From NCBI RefSeq assembly GCF_008329965.1, contig NZ_CP036150.1:2604001-2668000 (forward strand): a DNA stretch of 64,000 nucleotides. The letters are read 5' to 3'. This DNA comes from Oceanispirochaeta crateris (GTDB taxonomy: Bacteria > Spirochaetota > Spirochaetia > DSM-2461). Shown in pieces: positions 17,873 to 25,674 of this stretch. Under the pieces are notes generated by a model. It was not told the origin of the DNA. It searched no databases and saw only the letters and a list, made by a program, of their open reading frames with translations. Positions within the stretch are counted from its first letter, which is position 1; every line of letters begins with the position of its first letter. A program made the position numbers and the translations under genes.

Positions 17873-18271
17873 TCAAGGAATTTTGACAGAGCATAATTTT
17901 CTGGATATAGATTCCAGAATAACTGCAAAGGTCACCGGTTTACACAAGAATTCATCGGCTCCGACACTAAAACCGTATTCAATATCCTCATCACCGGAAA
18001 GGGCACTCAGAAGGATCACCGGAATATCAGGGCTGTTCAAACCGGATCGGATCTGTTTCGTGGCTTCATAGCCGTCGATTTCGGGCATTCTCACATCCAT
18101 AAGAATCAAATCCGGAGCTGAAGCCAGTAATTCAAGAACCTGTCGTCCCGTTGAAGCCTCAAGAACCCTAAACCCCATACTGGAGAAACGCTTCGTCAGA
18201 TGATGCCGGACAAATTCCTCATCGTCGGCGATAATCAGTGTTTTTCCTGCCCATGATCCATACTCTGACAA
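17873..18271 (-). CDS. Single-domain response regulator (REC only)
   Basis: A 132-residue receiver domain without an output domain. The acidic pair is in LIIADDEEF (about 16-17), the phospho-acceptor is Asp59 in LILMDVRMPEIDGYEA, and the conserved Thr/Ser and Lys positions are LLSALS and EFLCKPV. The start is TTG at 18271, six bases after AGGAG. It lies 55 bases upstream of the hybrid kinase on the same strand and is the likely phospho-acceptor or donor for its Hpt domain. Lacking DNA-binding output, it may act by protein contact. Confidence 0.9.
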   Translation of the reverse strand: MSEYGSWAGKTLIIADDEEFVRHHLTKRFSSMGFRVLEASTGRQVLELLASAPDLILMDVRMPEIDGYEATKQIRSGLNSPDIPVILLSALSGDEDIEYGFSVGADEFLCKPVTFAVILESISRKLCSVKIP

Positions 18272-18350
18272 AACAGTCTCCTGTGAAGAATCTTGTTAAA
18301 TCTAAGTATCAGACTTTTCGGCGTTCTTTTCCAGAAATAATCATAAGATC

Positions 18351-19661
18351 TCAGTTTGTCAGGGCTGCGATGGCTGCCCCCAAAAGGGGTGCATCCTCAA
18401 CACGGACAATTTCATAAAATCTTTGGGTCTCACCCTGTAGGATTTCTCGCAGGTATTGCTCAACTCTTGTCTTAAACTCAAAGGAGAAATAAAAGGTTGT
18501 ACCGTCTACTGTCAGGCACAAAGGTTCCAGAGGAGACGTCCCCTTCCCGGACTTTAGGACCGTCCCTGCCAAGGCACAGGATGCCAGTTTTGCAGCCCTA
18601 TCCAGAAGATCATTGATAAGAAAGAACAAGACCTCCTTGTCTGCTATATCCTGGTCTTTTAAAGCCTTTACGAGCACATTGCTTTCATCATGAGGATTAT
18701 GAAGGTAATCATCCGCGTCTTTGGTGCTCAATCGTCCCAAGTCTTCCAGAGCGGATCTGGCTTCCGCTGAAAAAAGATCTTCCCTTAAGGCCTTCTCAAG
18801 AGTTCTTGTGACGACCTGCCCGAAGTATCCTCCAGACACCATTTTCTCCAGGCGGTAATGCCCGGGATCACTTGTATGGGAATCCAGTTCCTTATCGATC
18901 AAACCCTGAGGAGGATTACCAAAGGACCCGCACTCTGTATTGATGATTTGATAATGGGCGTCATCCAGCCCCTTGAGTTTATGAATATTTCTATTGGATT
19001 CACTGTAACAACTGTTGATGCCGGTTCCGAAAATATAACCGATGAAACCGCCAAAGACCTGATCCGGAAATGAGATCATCCCCGTCAAGAGTGTCGCCAC
19101 GGTATCGTTGAGTATGACCACATCCCGTTTTTCAGAAAATCCCTTTTTTTTCAAAGAGGCCAGCAGGTTTTCTCCAATCATTTCTCCATGGACCTCGGGG
19201 CAGTCCACTTCCTTGCTGAATTTTATCAGGCGGCCATCTTTATTAGGATACATTTCCGTGGGATAGGAAAAACAAAATCCGATTTTTTCACCTTGAGGAA
19301 CCAAATCAATGATGTAGTCCGCCAGAGTGGCGAAGAACTCGTCTTTTCCTACAACACCCCGGGTTCCCGGCATGGGATACTTCCTGAAATTTTCAATGAC
19401 AGGTTTATAATTCTTATCAAATGAGACCAAGGCAGTACGAAGGTTCGTCCCTCCGGCATCGATGACAACGACTTTCTTTCCGGGAGGAATAGGATTCTCG
19501 GTTTCAATATAGGTAGGGATCATGGCAATGGAACTCTCTCCGGACAATCCCTTATCCATTTCTTCCATGAAAAGTCTGACGCAGTCTTTCAAATCGACAT
19601 CGGCGGAGAGCATCTCCTGTTTTTTTAGAAATGCTTCAACTCTGGTTTTACTCTTCAACAC
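18351..19661 (-). CDS. Hexokinase (eukaryote-type family)
   Basis: Phosphorylates glucose and related hexoses with ATP in the cytoplasm as the entry step of glycolysis. The ATP phosphate-1 motif is VVVIDAGGTNLRTALV (64-79). The catalytic aspartate is Asp186 in VVILNDTVATLLTG, the sugar loop is FSYPTEM (131-137), and GYIFGTGINSCY is the phosphate-2 region. This is the Pfam hexokinase 1/2 family of eukaryotes, also found in treponemes, and not the bacterial ROK or Glk type. Length 436 is normal for one domain. The start is GTG at 19661 with AAGG shortly upstream; the TTG codon that follows is an alternative. Confidence 0.9.
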   Translation of the reverse strand: MLKSKTRVEAFLKKQEMLSADVDLKDCVRLFMEEMDKGLSGESSIAMIPTYIETENPIPPGKKVVVIDAGGTNLRTALVSFDKNYKPVIENFRKYPMPGTRGVVGKDEFFATLADYIIDLVPQGEKIGFCFSYPTEMYPNKDGRLIKFSKEVDCPEVHGEMIGENLLASLKKKGFSEKRDVVILNDTVATLLTGMISFPDQVFGGFIGYIFGTGINSCYSESNRNIHKLKGLDDAHYQIINTECGSFGNPPQGLIDKELDSHTSDPGHYRLEKMVSGGYFGQVVTRTLEKALREDLFSAEARSALEDLGRLSTKDADDYLHNPHDESNVLVKALKDQDIADKEVLFFLINDLLDRAAKLASCALAGTVLKSGKGTSPLEPLCLTVDGTTFYFSFEFKTRVEQYLREILQGETQRFYEIVRVEDAPLLGAAIAALTN

Positions 19662-19825
19662 TCTGCCTTCCCCCTGAATAAATGGCCTTGAGACCTTGGA
19701 TTAACACAAATAAGAGCTGTTGCCCTCAACGGCGGCCCTGTCTAGTCCATTGTTTTCCTATTATCAAATCATGAATGAACAGGGAATGTCCAGATATGAG
19801 TTGTTCGCTTAAACGGGAAAGGAGA

Positions 19826-20419
19826 TCAGGCGCCCACAGCCCAGGAAGTAAAGGGTATATATTCGACAGAGAGGATTTGATCCATCATTGGACAGGGAAC
19901 TTCCCGAACGCAAAGCCCCAGGGTATCCATGACATCTTCATAATTCCATTGTCCCGAGTTCAGGGGATTATAACGGTTCTCGTCCAGGTCTCTCTCCTGC
20001 TTTTTCCTATAGTCCACAAGGAGGACCATGGCGATGAGATGCATCCCCCGGGTCAGGATTTTGTCGTCCCCACCGGAAAAATGACAGTAGGGAATTAGAG
20101 GCAGCATGATATCCTCGTTATTCTTTGTCCCATCGCAGAAGACATCACCCACCGGGTTAAATTTGCTCATAAGGAACAGGGAAAGATTAGTGTAACCATC
20201 TCTGAAGGGATTGTCTGTTCCGGCTATAAAAGGGAGCATTCCGATAAGACGGCTGAGTCTATGTTTCAGAATAAAATTCCTATCCTTCTCAAGTCCGGGC
20301 ATACCTTTTAGAACCTCGTCAACAAGGTCCCGCCATGTAGATTCTGAAATTGCTTGATGATTATTCCTAAAGTTCACAGCGCACACCCCCCAGTACATGA
20401 CGACAGATAGAATAAACAT
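19826..20419 (-). CDS. Protein of unknown function
   Basis: About 180-197 residues with good coding character but no family I recognise. The N-terminus is uncertain: the ATG at 20419 has no clear Shine-Dalgarno, and GTG at 20377 (after GGGGGGTG) would give a start at NFRNNHQAISES. The body is mostly helical with a cysteine-histidine bearing middle (LPLIPYCHFSGGDDKILTRGMHLI), in which GMHLIAMVLLVDY could be a buried helix. It has no signal peptide. It stands alone between hexokinase and rlmH. Confidence 0.5.
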   Translation of the reverse strand: MFILSVVMYWGVCAVNFRNNHQAISESTWRDLVDEVLKGMPGLEKDRNFILKHRLSRLIGMLPFIAGTDNPFRDGYTNLSLFLMSKFNPVGDVFCDGTKNNEDIMLPLIPYCHFSGGDDKILTRGMHLIAMVLLVDYRKKQERDLDENRYNPLNSGQWNYEDVMDTLGLCVREVPCPMMDQILSVEYIPFTSWAVGA

Positions 20420-20537
20420 CCCGCTAATTCGTCAGAATTCAAAACATCCATTTAAAACATCAAGAGGCATGAGATACACCCCATGAATGAGTTATAGTCT
20501 ATCATTTATATTATCGCAAAACATAAAAAAACACAAT

Positions 20538-20567
20538 TTAACAGGACTTTTTTCCAAGTTCTGTTAA
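20538..20567 (+). promoter_or_regulatory. Leader hairpin upstream of rlmH
   Basis: TTAACAGGACTT (20538-20549) pairs with AAGTTCTGTTAA (20556-20567): 12 base pairs with one G-U wobble and a 6-nt loop. It lies 26 bases before the TTG start of rlmH. There is no T-tract after it on the plus strand, so it is more likely a leader structure or protein operator than a terminator. Confidence 0.45.
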
Positions 20568-20592
20568 GATAAACCATGATGAAGGCAAAGTT

Positions 20593-21072
20593 TTGAAAAT
20601 AACAATCATATCTGTTGGAAAGCTGAAAGAGAAATATTGGAGAGCCGCCATCGAGGAATATCAAAAGAGGCTGAGCCGATATTGCAGCCTCACTCTCCTT
20701 GAAGTCGCTGATGAAAAATGCCCGGACAATGCGGGAGAAGAAGATAAAAATATAATCCGTCGTAAAGAAGGGGAAAGGATCAAGGCAAAAATTCCCGGCG
20801 ATGCTCATATCGTCACAATGGAGATTCAGGGAAAGGAACATGACTCACTGGGCTTTGCTCAGTGGCTGGACAGGCTACCCCATGAAGGTCATTCTCATCT
20901 GGTGTTCATCATCGGAGGTTCGCTGGGATTGACCGAAGAGCTCTGTAGGCGAAGCAGCCTCTCTCTCTCTTTCTCAAGGCTCACATTCCCCCATCAAATG
21001 ATGAGGGTCATTCTACTGGAACAGATTTACCGAGCCTACCGCATCAATAGAAACGAACCATATCATAAATAG
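20593..21072 (+). CDS. rlmH: 23S rRNA (pseudouridine1915-N3)-methyltransferase
   Basis: A SPOUT-class methyltransferase that modifies pseudouridine 1915 in helix 69 of 23S rRNA on assembled 70S ribosomes. The trefoil-knot SAM site is seen in LVFIIGGSLGLTEEL and the C-terminal FPHQMMRVILLEQIYRAYRI, which are nearly invariant in RlmH. The length (159) and the KITIISVGKLKEKYW start are typical. It begins at TTG 20593, which overlaps the stop of a six-codon frame starting at ATG 20579 (preceded by another ATG). AAGG lies about 9 nt upstream. Confidence 0.95.
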   Translation: MKITIISVGKLKEKYWRAAIEEYQKRLSRYCSLTLLEVADEKCPDNAGEEDKNIIRRKEGERIKAKIPGDAHIVTMEIQGKEHDSLGFAQWLDRLPHEGHSHLVFIIGGSLGLTEELCRRSSLSLSFSRLTFPHQMMRVILLEQIYRAYRINRNEPYHK

Positions 21073-21073
21073 T

Positions 21074-22144
21074 TTACGGAAAGGCGGCCATGACAGAGGG
21101 ATTCCCCATTAATCCAGCCATGATCCTGGGACTCTGCCCTTCAAAATCCTTTAGATCAGGGTCTGCACCTCTATTCAGTAGAGCCGAAACCAGCTGAGAA
21201 TTCCCAGACTCGACGGCATAATGGAGTGCCGTACGTCCACGGTCATCCCGGGATGAAACGCTAGCTCCCGATTCCAATAAAAGAGACAGGATAGACCAAT
21301 GACCAAGCCTGGCAGCCAGAAGAATGGCTGAATAACCTCTGGAATCCACAGAATCTGGGTCGGCACCCTCCGAGAGGAGTAGACGGCTGACATAGTAATG
21401 ACCATTCAAAACGGCTTCAGCCAGATGGCTCCCCCCAAGTTGAACCCTAGAAAAACCGATTGTTAAATGTGCACCGATGACCCTGTATACCCATTGCGGG
21501 GGCCCCTCCGGATTCGCAATTTTTTCCAAGGCAACCAAGGCTGTTCTTTTTTCATAAGGACTGAGAACATATCCTTTGAGGATGAGATCTTCAACCTTGT
21601 TTTCAGCGCTACCCGGTTTGTAGGTGTAAACTGTCTTCGCCGTATCCTGATTACGGTATAGATCAATACGAATATCTTTTGTCATACCCTCAGGATAGGT
21701 TCCTGATTCAGAACGATCCAGAGTATAAGCCATCCTGTAGGAATCGGCTCCCTGGACAAATGTTTGCCCTCCGGACTCATACTCAGAGAGGGGAGTTATG
21801 TGGAACCGTACCAGCTGGGAATACCATTCTGGATGAAGATCCCAGAGTTCTCCGGGAGTCTGCCCCTCGATCATGGTCCATCGGGGACTGCTATAGAGGA
21901 ACTCATCCTCTATCAGATCCAGTATATACCATTGCCAGGTAGAACTTCCTTTTTCACCTGGAGTCAGAACCCCATAGGAGAAGGCACCCTTTTCAGACCA
22001 TCCGATGGCATAGATTTCCATCCTGTCAAATATAAACTCATCTAGAAACACCGGCCCGGCCCAGCGCTCCTGGGACAGGAGGGGAGAAAGGAGAGTGGTA
22101 AATAAAAAAAGACTACTGATAAAGCGTCTTGAAATTCTGTACAT
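21074..22144 (-). CDS. Exported ankyrin-repeat protein
   Basis: A 356-residue protein with a signal peptide (RRFISSLFLFTTLLSPLLSQ, 5-25), an unclassified beta-rich region to about residue 235, and then three to four ankyrin repeats. Repeat units are visible at AEAVLNGHYYVSRLLLSEGADP, with the helix pairs and the GYSAILLAARLGH and GRTALHYAVESGN turns following. Ankyrin repeats bind other proteins; here binding would take place in the periplasm or at the surface. The gene is convergent with rlmH, only one base separating the stops. No partner is obvious in the neighbourhood. Confidence 0.78.
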   Translation of the reverse strand: MYRISRRFISSLFLFTTLLSPLLSQERWAGPVFLDEFIFDRMEIYAIGWSEKGAFSYGVLTPGEKGSSTWQWYILDLIEDEFLYSSPRWTMIEGQTPGELWDLHPEWYSQLVRFHITPLSEYESGGQTFVQGADSYRMAYTLDRSESGTYPEGMTKDIRIDLYRNQDTAKTVYTYKPGSAENKVEDLILKGYVLSPYEKRTALVALEKIANPEGPPQWVYRVIGAHLTIGFSRVQLGGSHLAEAVLNGHYYVSRLLLSEGADPDSVDSRGYSAILLAARLGHWSILSLLLESGASVSSRDDRGRTALHYAVESGNSQLVSALLNRGADPDLKDFEGQSPRIMAGLMGNPSVMAAFP

Positions 22145-22233
22145 GTCTTTCTAATATACCAGAAGAAATCTCAAAAATCATAGGAAAATAAAATCTGGCA
22201 AGCAGATATTTTCCCAAAGGACGTATTAATTTT

Positions 22234-22959
22234 ATGAACATGAACAGTATGACCACCCTGGTAACTCTGATCATTATAGGAGTGGGATATGTCAGCCCCT
22301 TGTTTCAGGATCAAATAAGATCTGTGGGGTATTTTGCACTCTCGGGGGCTATCACAAACTGGTTGGCAATCCATATGCTTTTTGAACGCGTACCAGGCCT
22401 TTACGGCTCGGGAGTGATCCCCCTGCATTTTGAAGAATTTAAAAAGGGTATCAGAAACCTCATAATGGACCAGTTTTTCACTACTGAAAACGTATCCCGT
22501 TTGATGGAAACAGAAACGGGTGTGTTAACCGCTCAAGTAGATTTTTCAGCCGCAGCAGATGCCGTAAACTATGACAGGATCTTTGACGGCTTGAGCGAGA
22601 CAATCCTGAGTTCGTCCATGGGATCCATGCTGGGAATGTTTGGAGGATCTGCAGTCATAGAAGGCTTCAGAGAGCCTTTCAAGGTGAAAATAAAAGAGAT
22701 TATTATTACAGAAACAGCCAATCCTGAATTTCACAGTCTGCTCTCGGGTGCCATGGATACCCAAAAAGCGGCGACGGATATTATTGAAAAAGTATCTGCC
22801 ATCGTTCAAAAACGACTGGATGAACTGACACCGCAAATGGTGAAAGAAATCATCCAGGAAATGATCCGTAAGCATCTAGGCTGGCTGGTTCTCTGGGGAG
22901 GAGTATTTGGTGGCCTCATTGGATTGATCATGAGCCTTCTCTCCCGCTTCACTTTATAG
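22234..22959 (+). CDS. DUF445-family membrane protein
   Basis: A 241-residue DUF445 (YheB/YtxP-like) protein. An N-terminal membrane segment (about 6-25) is followed by the family signature GAITNWLAIHMLFERVPG and GSGVIPLHFEEFKKGI. A long helical region follows, and a C-terminal membrane segment (LGWLVLWGGVFGGLIGLIMSLL) brings the chain back. The family is widespread but its role is unknown; involvement in membrane or sporulation-related functions has been suggested elsewhere and cannot be judged here. It is a single-gene unit followed by a hairpin. Confidence 0.82.
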   Translation: MNMNSMTTLVTLIIIGVGYVSPLFQDQIRSVGYFALSGAITNWLAIHMLFERVPGLYGSGVIPLHFEEFKKGIRNLIMDQFFTTENVSRLMETETGVLTAQVDFSAAADAVNYDRIFDGLSETILSSSMGSMLGMFGGSAVIEGFREPFKVKIKEIIITETANPEFHSLLSGAMDTQKAATDIIEKVSAIVQKRLDELTPQMVKEIIQEMIRKHLGWLVLWGGVFGGLIGLIMSLLSRFTL

Positions 22960-22967
22960 CTCCTATG

Positions 22968-22992
22968 GCCCGGGGATTAAGAGTCCTTGGGC
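22968..22992 (+). terminator. Possible terminator of the DUF445 gene
   Basis: GCCCGGGGA (22968-22976) pairs with TCCTTGGGC (22984-22992) with two G-U pairs, nine bases after the stop codon. The T-run after it is short (GTTT), so termination may be weak. Confidence 0.4.
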
Positions 22993-23100
22993 GTTTACAG
23001 GCCTATTTCACCTCAGAATTTACATTTTGGTAAAATATTAAGGTTGTGTTGCATTTTTTTCTTTACAAATAGAAATTGTGATGCGAGAATGACTAAAGTG

Positions 23101-23139
23101 AAAAAAAGCCCCTGAAGAAAAGGAGGAAACTTCAGGGGC
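23101..23139 (-). terminator. Intrinsic terminator of the small RNA / efflux operon
   Basis: A perfect 10-bp stem pairs 23108-23117 (GCCCCTGAAG) with 23130-23139 (CTTCAGGGGC). On the minus strand it is followed by seven Ts (complement of 23101-23107). The loop on that strand reads TTTCCTCCTTTT. It could also end readthrough from the efflux operon upstream. Confidence 0.85.
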
Positions 23140-23273
23140 CAAAAAGCAAAAAGGAAAAAAAGGTAATCAATCTCTTCTTCCAGAGAACCCGGTTAACAAC
23201 CGAACTCCCATAAGAACTCTTCAGTGAAGAAAAGGAGGAAAACTCCAGCTGAAGATCGTTACTTATTAATTCA
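23101..23273 (-). ncRNA. Candidate small regulatory RNA with two anti-Shine-Dalgarno (CCUCC) loops
   Basis: A 486-base gap (22960-23445) without a credible gene holds a full small-RNA transcription unit on the minus strand. A promoter (23280-23308) predicts a start near 23273, and an intrinsic terminator ends it at 23101-23139, giving about 170 nt. The transcript contains the 17-nt string TTTCCTCCTTTTCTTCA twice (complements of 23113-23129 and 23225-23241). One copy is the terminator loop and the other lies in a hairpin closed by CTTCAG/CTGAAG (23219-23224 and 23249-23254). A third small hairpin is at 23190-23202. The C-rich loops are complementary to AAGGAGG ribosome sites and resemble the 16S 3' tail. 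No frame longer than 14 codons with a usable start was seen. Confidence 0.6.
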
Positions 23274-23279
23274 CTTGTA

Positions 23280-23308
23280 AATATAATAATCTCGTCTTTT
23301 AAAGTCAA
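23280..23308 (-). promoter_or_regulatory. Sigma-70-type promoter of the candidate small RNA
   Basis: Read on the minus strand: TTGACT (complement of 23303-23308), 17 bases, TATATT (complement of 23280-23285). These match consensus at five and four of six positions with ideal spacing. It points away from the kinase gene end into the small-RNA region. Confidence 0.7.
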
Positions 23309-23445
23309 GACAACGTCTGAACTTTGTTTCTATAAAGCATTACATCACTGTGAATATACTGATATAGTAAAATTCAATTGTCAGGATTATGTGTGTTTTA
23401 TATCAGGATTCTATTGGGATACTTCTGAGATAGAGTGAAGGTCCT

Positions 23446-24918
23446 TTAAGAGGACTCTTTTAAGATCTTAGGAAAGCGGATTTGAAACAAGGCTCCGCCA
23501 GTCTTTCCCTCAACAACTCGAATCTGTCCACCCTGATTCTCAACTAAAATTTTACTGATAGATAATCCAAGTCCGCTGCCTCCACTACTGCGAGAGGCAT
23601 CCATCTTGAAAAAACGGTCAAAAACTCTCTCTCTCAGGTCTGGCGGAATCCCCGCTCCCGTGTCTTCCACTTCTAAAAGGACCTGAGTTCCCTCCCCCTT
23701 ACAGCGCAATGTAATACCGCCTCCTTCCGGAGTATGCCTGATGGCATTCACGAGCAGATTTTTCAATATTTGTCCCGTTCTATTCCTGTCGCCCATAAAA
23801 GAACAGTCCTCCTCCAAATCTTCCAGGAGAGTGATTTTCTCTTTCTCTGCGAGGGCACGGAAATCTTCTAGGCTTTGATGCAGGATTTTGGGAAGAGAGA
23901 GGATTTCCCGATCCATTCGATTCTGACCGGACTCCTCACTCGACAGGGTTTGAAGGTTTTTGATCAAACCAGCGAGGTTAACACTTTCCCTGTAGAGAGA
24001 TTCCAGGCGCGAACGATCTGCTTGATAGACTCCGTCCAGGATCATTTCCAAATTGCCCATGATCAAACTGACAGGAGTTCTCAACTCATGAGCCGTATCG
24101 GTTATGATCTGCTTTTTCCATTCCTGAGAGGCTTCCAGTGTTGAGGCCATCTCATTGAATCCTTCTGAAAGGCGTGTCAAGTCATCATCTGAGTTCAAAA
24201 ATGTTTTTCGAGGCAATTGAACCCGGTAGGCGTAATCTCCCTTCCCGATGGTTACCACACCCTTGTAAAGACTCTTCAAGGGTTTTAAGGCCTTCCCCAG
24301 CATCAGGGCTCCCAGCAAGGAAGCCATCAGTGCGGCAAAAGTGGGATAGATGAGAATGCCTCTGAAAATTGAATGATAATAGGAGAATTCTCCCCTCTCA
24401 ACATCGACTCCGACCTGTCGTCCCGTCAAAACATATCCCGCCAGGACTCCCTGTAAATAAAAAGGTGCTCCTTGAGTAAAACTGTCGGGATGCAAGGTCG
24501 TTCCCAAGACTCCAAAATAATCATGGCTCTGCCCCTGAATGACCTTTCCATTCCTATCAACGATGAGAAGAGGAATGACTTCATCTCCTGTGGAGATCAT
24601 AAGGGAGGGCATTCTTTTCAGAGCTGTTGCGGGGGATTTTTCGGAAGGACGGCTCCCCATCATGGGACCCATCATCTGCCGTCCCGTCCGTGTTTTCGGA
24701 CTTCCCAGGGAATGAAGGACCATTTCAAGTTGCTCTTCGCTCTCCACACTGCTCAGGGCTTCTGCCAGAGTCAAGGCAATATCCCTGTCTCTCTGATGGG
24801 AATATCCCATGAAGGTCTTCATGGTGAAGGAACTCACAAGAAGGATGGAGATGAAGGCACTGAGGAGGATTGAGAAAACCATGATGCTGATCAATCGGGT
24901 GCTGAGGGATATTTTCAC
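23446..24918 (-). CDS. Membrane sensor histidine kinase (HAMP-HisKA-HATPase)
   Basis: A 490-residue sensor of the BaeS/CpxA layout. A transmembrane helix lies at about 9-33. A periplasmic sensor region to about 180 is unusually rich in Met, Gly and Pro around residue 80 (TGRQMMGPMMGSRP). A second helix (FAALMASLLGALMLGKAL) and HAMP follow, then HisKA with ITDTAHELRTPVSLIMGN and an HATPase with NAIRHTPEGG, DTGAGIP and GGSGLGLSI. The Met-rich stretch could contact metal, which is an inference. Its start overlaps the stop of the response regulator (ATGA), so they form a pair that probably controls the RND efflux genes upstream in the same run. Confidence 0.92.
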   Translation of the reverse strand: MKISLSTRLISIMVFSILLSAFISILLVSSFTMKTFMGYSHQRDRDIALTLAEALSSVESEEQLEMVLHSLGSPKTRTGRQMMGPMMGSRPSEKSPATALKRMPSLMISTGDEVIPLLIVDRNGKVIQGQSHDYFGVLGTTLHPDSFTQGAPFYLQGVLAGYVLTGRQVGVDVERGEFSYYHSIFRGILIYPTFAALMASLLGALMLGKALKPLKSLYKGVVTIGKGDYAYRVQLPRKTFLNSDDDLTRLSEGFNEMASTLEASQEWKKQIITDTAHELRTPVSLIMGNLEMILDGVYQADRSRLESLYRESVNLAGLIKNLQTLSSEESGQNRMDREILSLPKILHQSLEDFRALAEKEKITLLEDLEEDCSFMGDRNRTGQILKNLLVNAIRHTPEGGGITLRCKGEGTQVLLEVEDTGAGIPPDLRERVFDRFFKMDASRSSGGSGLGLSISKILVENQGGQIRVVEGKTGGALFQIRFPKILKESS

Positions 24919-25616
24919 TTTGAATCCTGCATTTTATACCCGACACCCCAAACTGTGAGGATGTATTCCGGATGAGCCGGGTCCTCTTCTATAAGCTTCC
25001 GGATATTCTTAATATGCACATCAATGGACCGTTCATATCCCTCATAGGGATCTTCCTGAAAGGCCTGTAGCAGATCCATTCTTGTAAAGACGCGCCCCGG
25101 GGAGCTCACCATTTTTTCCAGAATATCAAATTGAGCGGCCGTCAGATCCACGGCTTTCCCACGGATAGACACGGACCTTTTAATCCTGTCCATGACGAGA
25201 TCGGCCTGTACCAATATTTGATTATCGGCCTCCTTGGCCTCAGGTCCTGCCTGAGGATGACTTCGGCGGAGAACCGTACGAATCCGGGCAGCCAGCTCTT
25301 TCATGCTGAAGGGTTTAGCAATGTAGTCATCCGCTCCCAATTCCAGCCCCAGAACCGTATCCCCTTCATCCGTACGGGCTGTGACCATCAAGATGGGTAG
25401 ATTGGAATCTTTCCTGATCTCTCTGAGAACTTCTGTTCCATCCAAGCGGGGCATCATGATGTCCAAAAGGACAAGATCCAGCTCTCTAGTCCTATATATT
25501 TTAAGAGCCTCAATGCCGTCAAAGGCGGATATGGCCTCAAACCCAAGAGCCCTTAGATAATCGCAGATCATTTCATTGATGCCTGCTTCGTCTTCTGCTA
25601 CGAGTATTGTTTTCAT
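24915..25616 (-). CDS. OmpR-family response regulator
   Basis: The N-terminal receiver has KTILVAEDEAGINE, phospho-Asp in LVLLDIMMPRLDG, and K in YIAKPFSM. A C-terminal winged helix has the OmpR/PhoB features LTAAQFDILEKMVSSPGRVFTR and the recognition region YERSIDVHIKNIRKLIEEDP. It binds DNA as a phosphorylated dimer to regulate promoters. I chose the ATG at 25616, which starts directly at the receiver; an upstream in-frame ATG at 25649 adds eleven unrelated residues. It lies 58 bases after the RND pump gene and is coupled to the kinase gene, so the system likely controls its own efflux operon. Confidence 0.93.
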   Translation of the reverse strand: MKTILVAEDEAGINEMICDYLRALGFEAISAFDGIEALKIYRTRELDLVLLDIMMPRLDGTEVLREIRKDSNLPILMVTARTDEGDTVLGLELGADDYIAKPFSMKELAARIRTVLRRSHPQAGPEAKEADNQILVQADLVMDRIKRSVSIRGKAVDLTAAQFDILEKMVSSPGRVFTRMDLLQAFQEDPYEGYERSIDVHIKNIRKLIEEDPAHPEYILTVWGVGYKMQDSK

Positions 25617-25674
25617 ATTGTCATTAGTATACAACCAAGCTGTGAACAAAGTATGAAGGATCTATAAATCTTAA

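Noticed and set aside
23141-23215. A 14-codon frame (start ATG at the complement of 23210-23212) inside the candidate small RNA
   Set aside because: There is no ribosome site at proper distance and the length is too short to support; the RNA features explain the region better.
22960-23445. AAGGAGG motifs on the plus strand as ribosome sites for hidden small genes
   Set aside because: Neither copy is followed by a start codon and open frame at suitable distance, whereas the minus strand has a promoter and terminator around the same motif.
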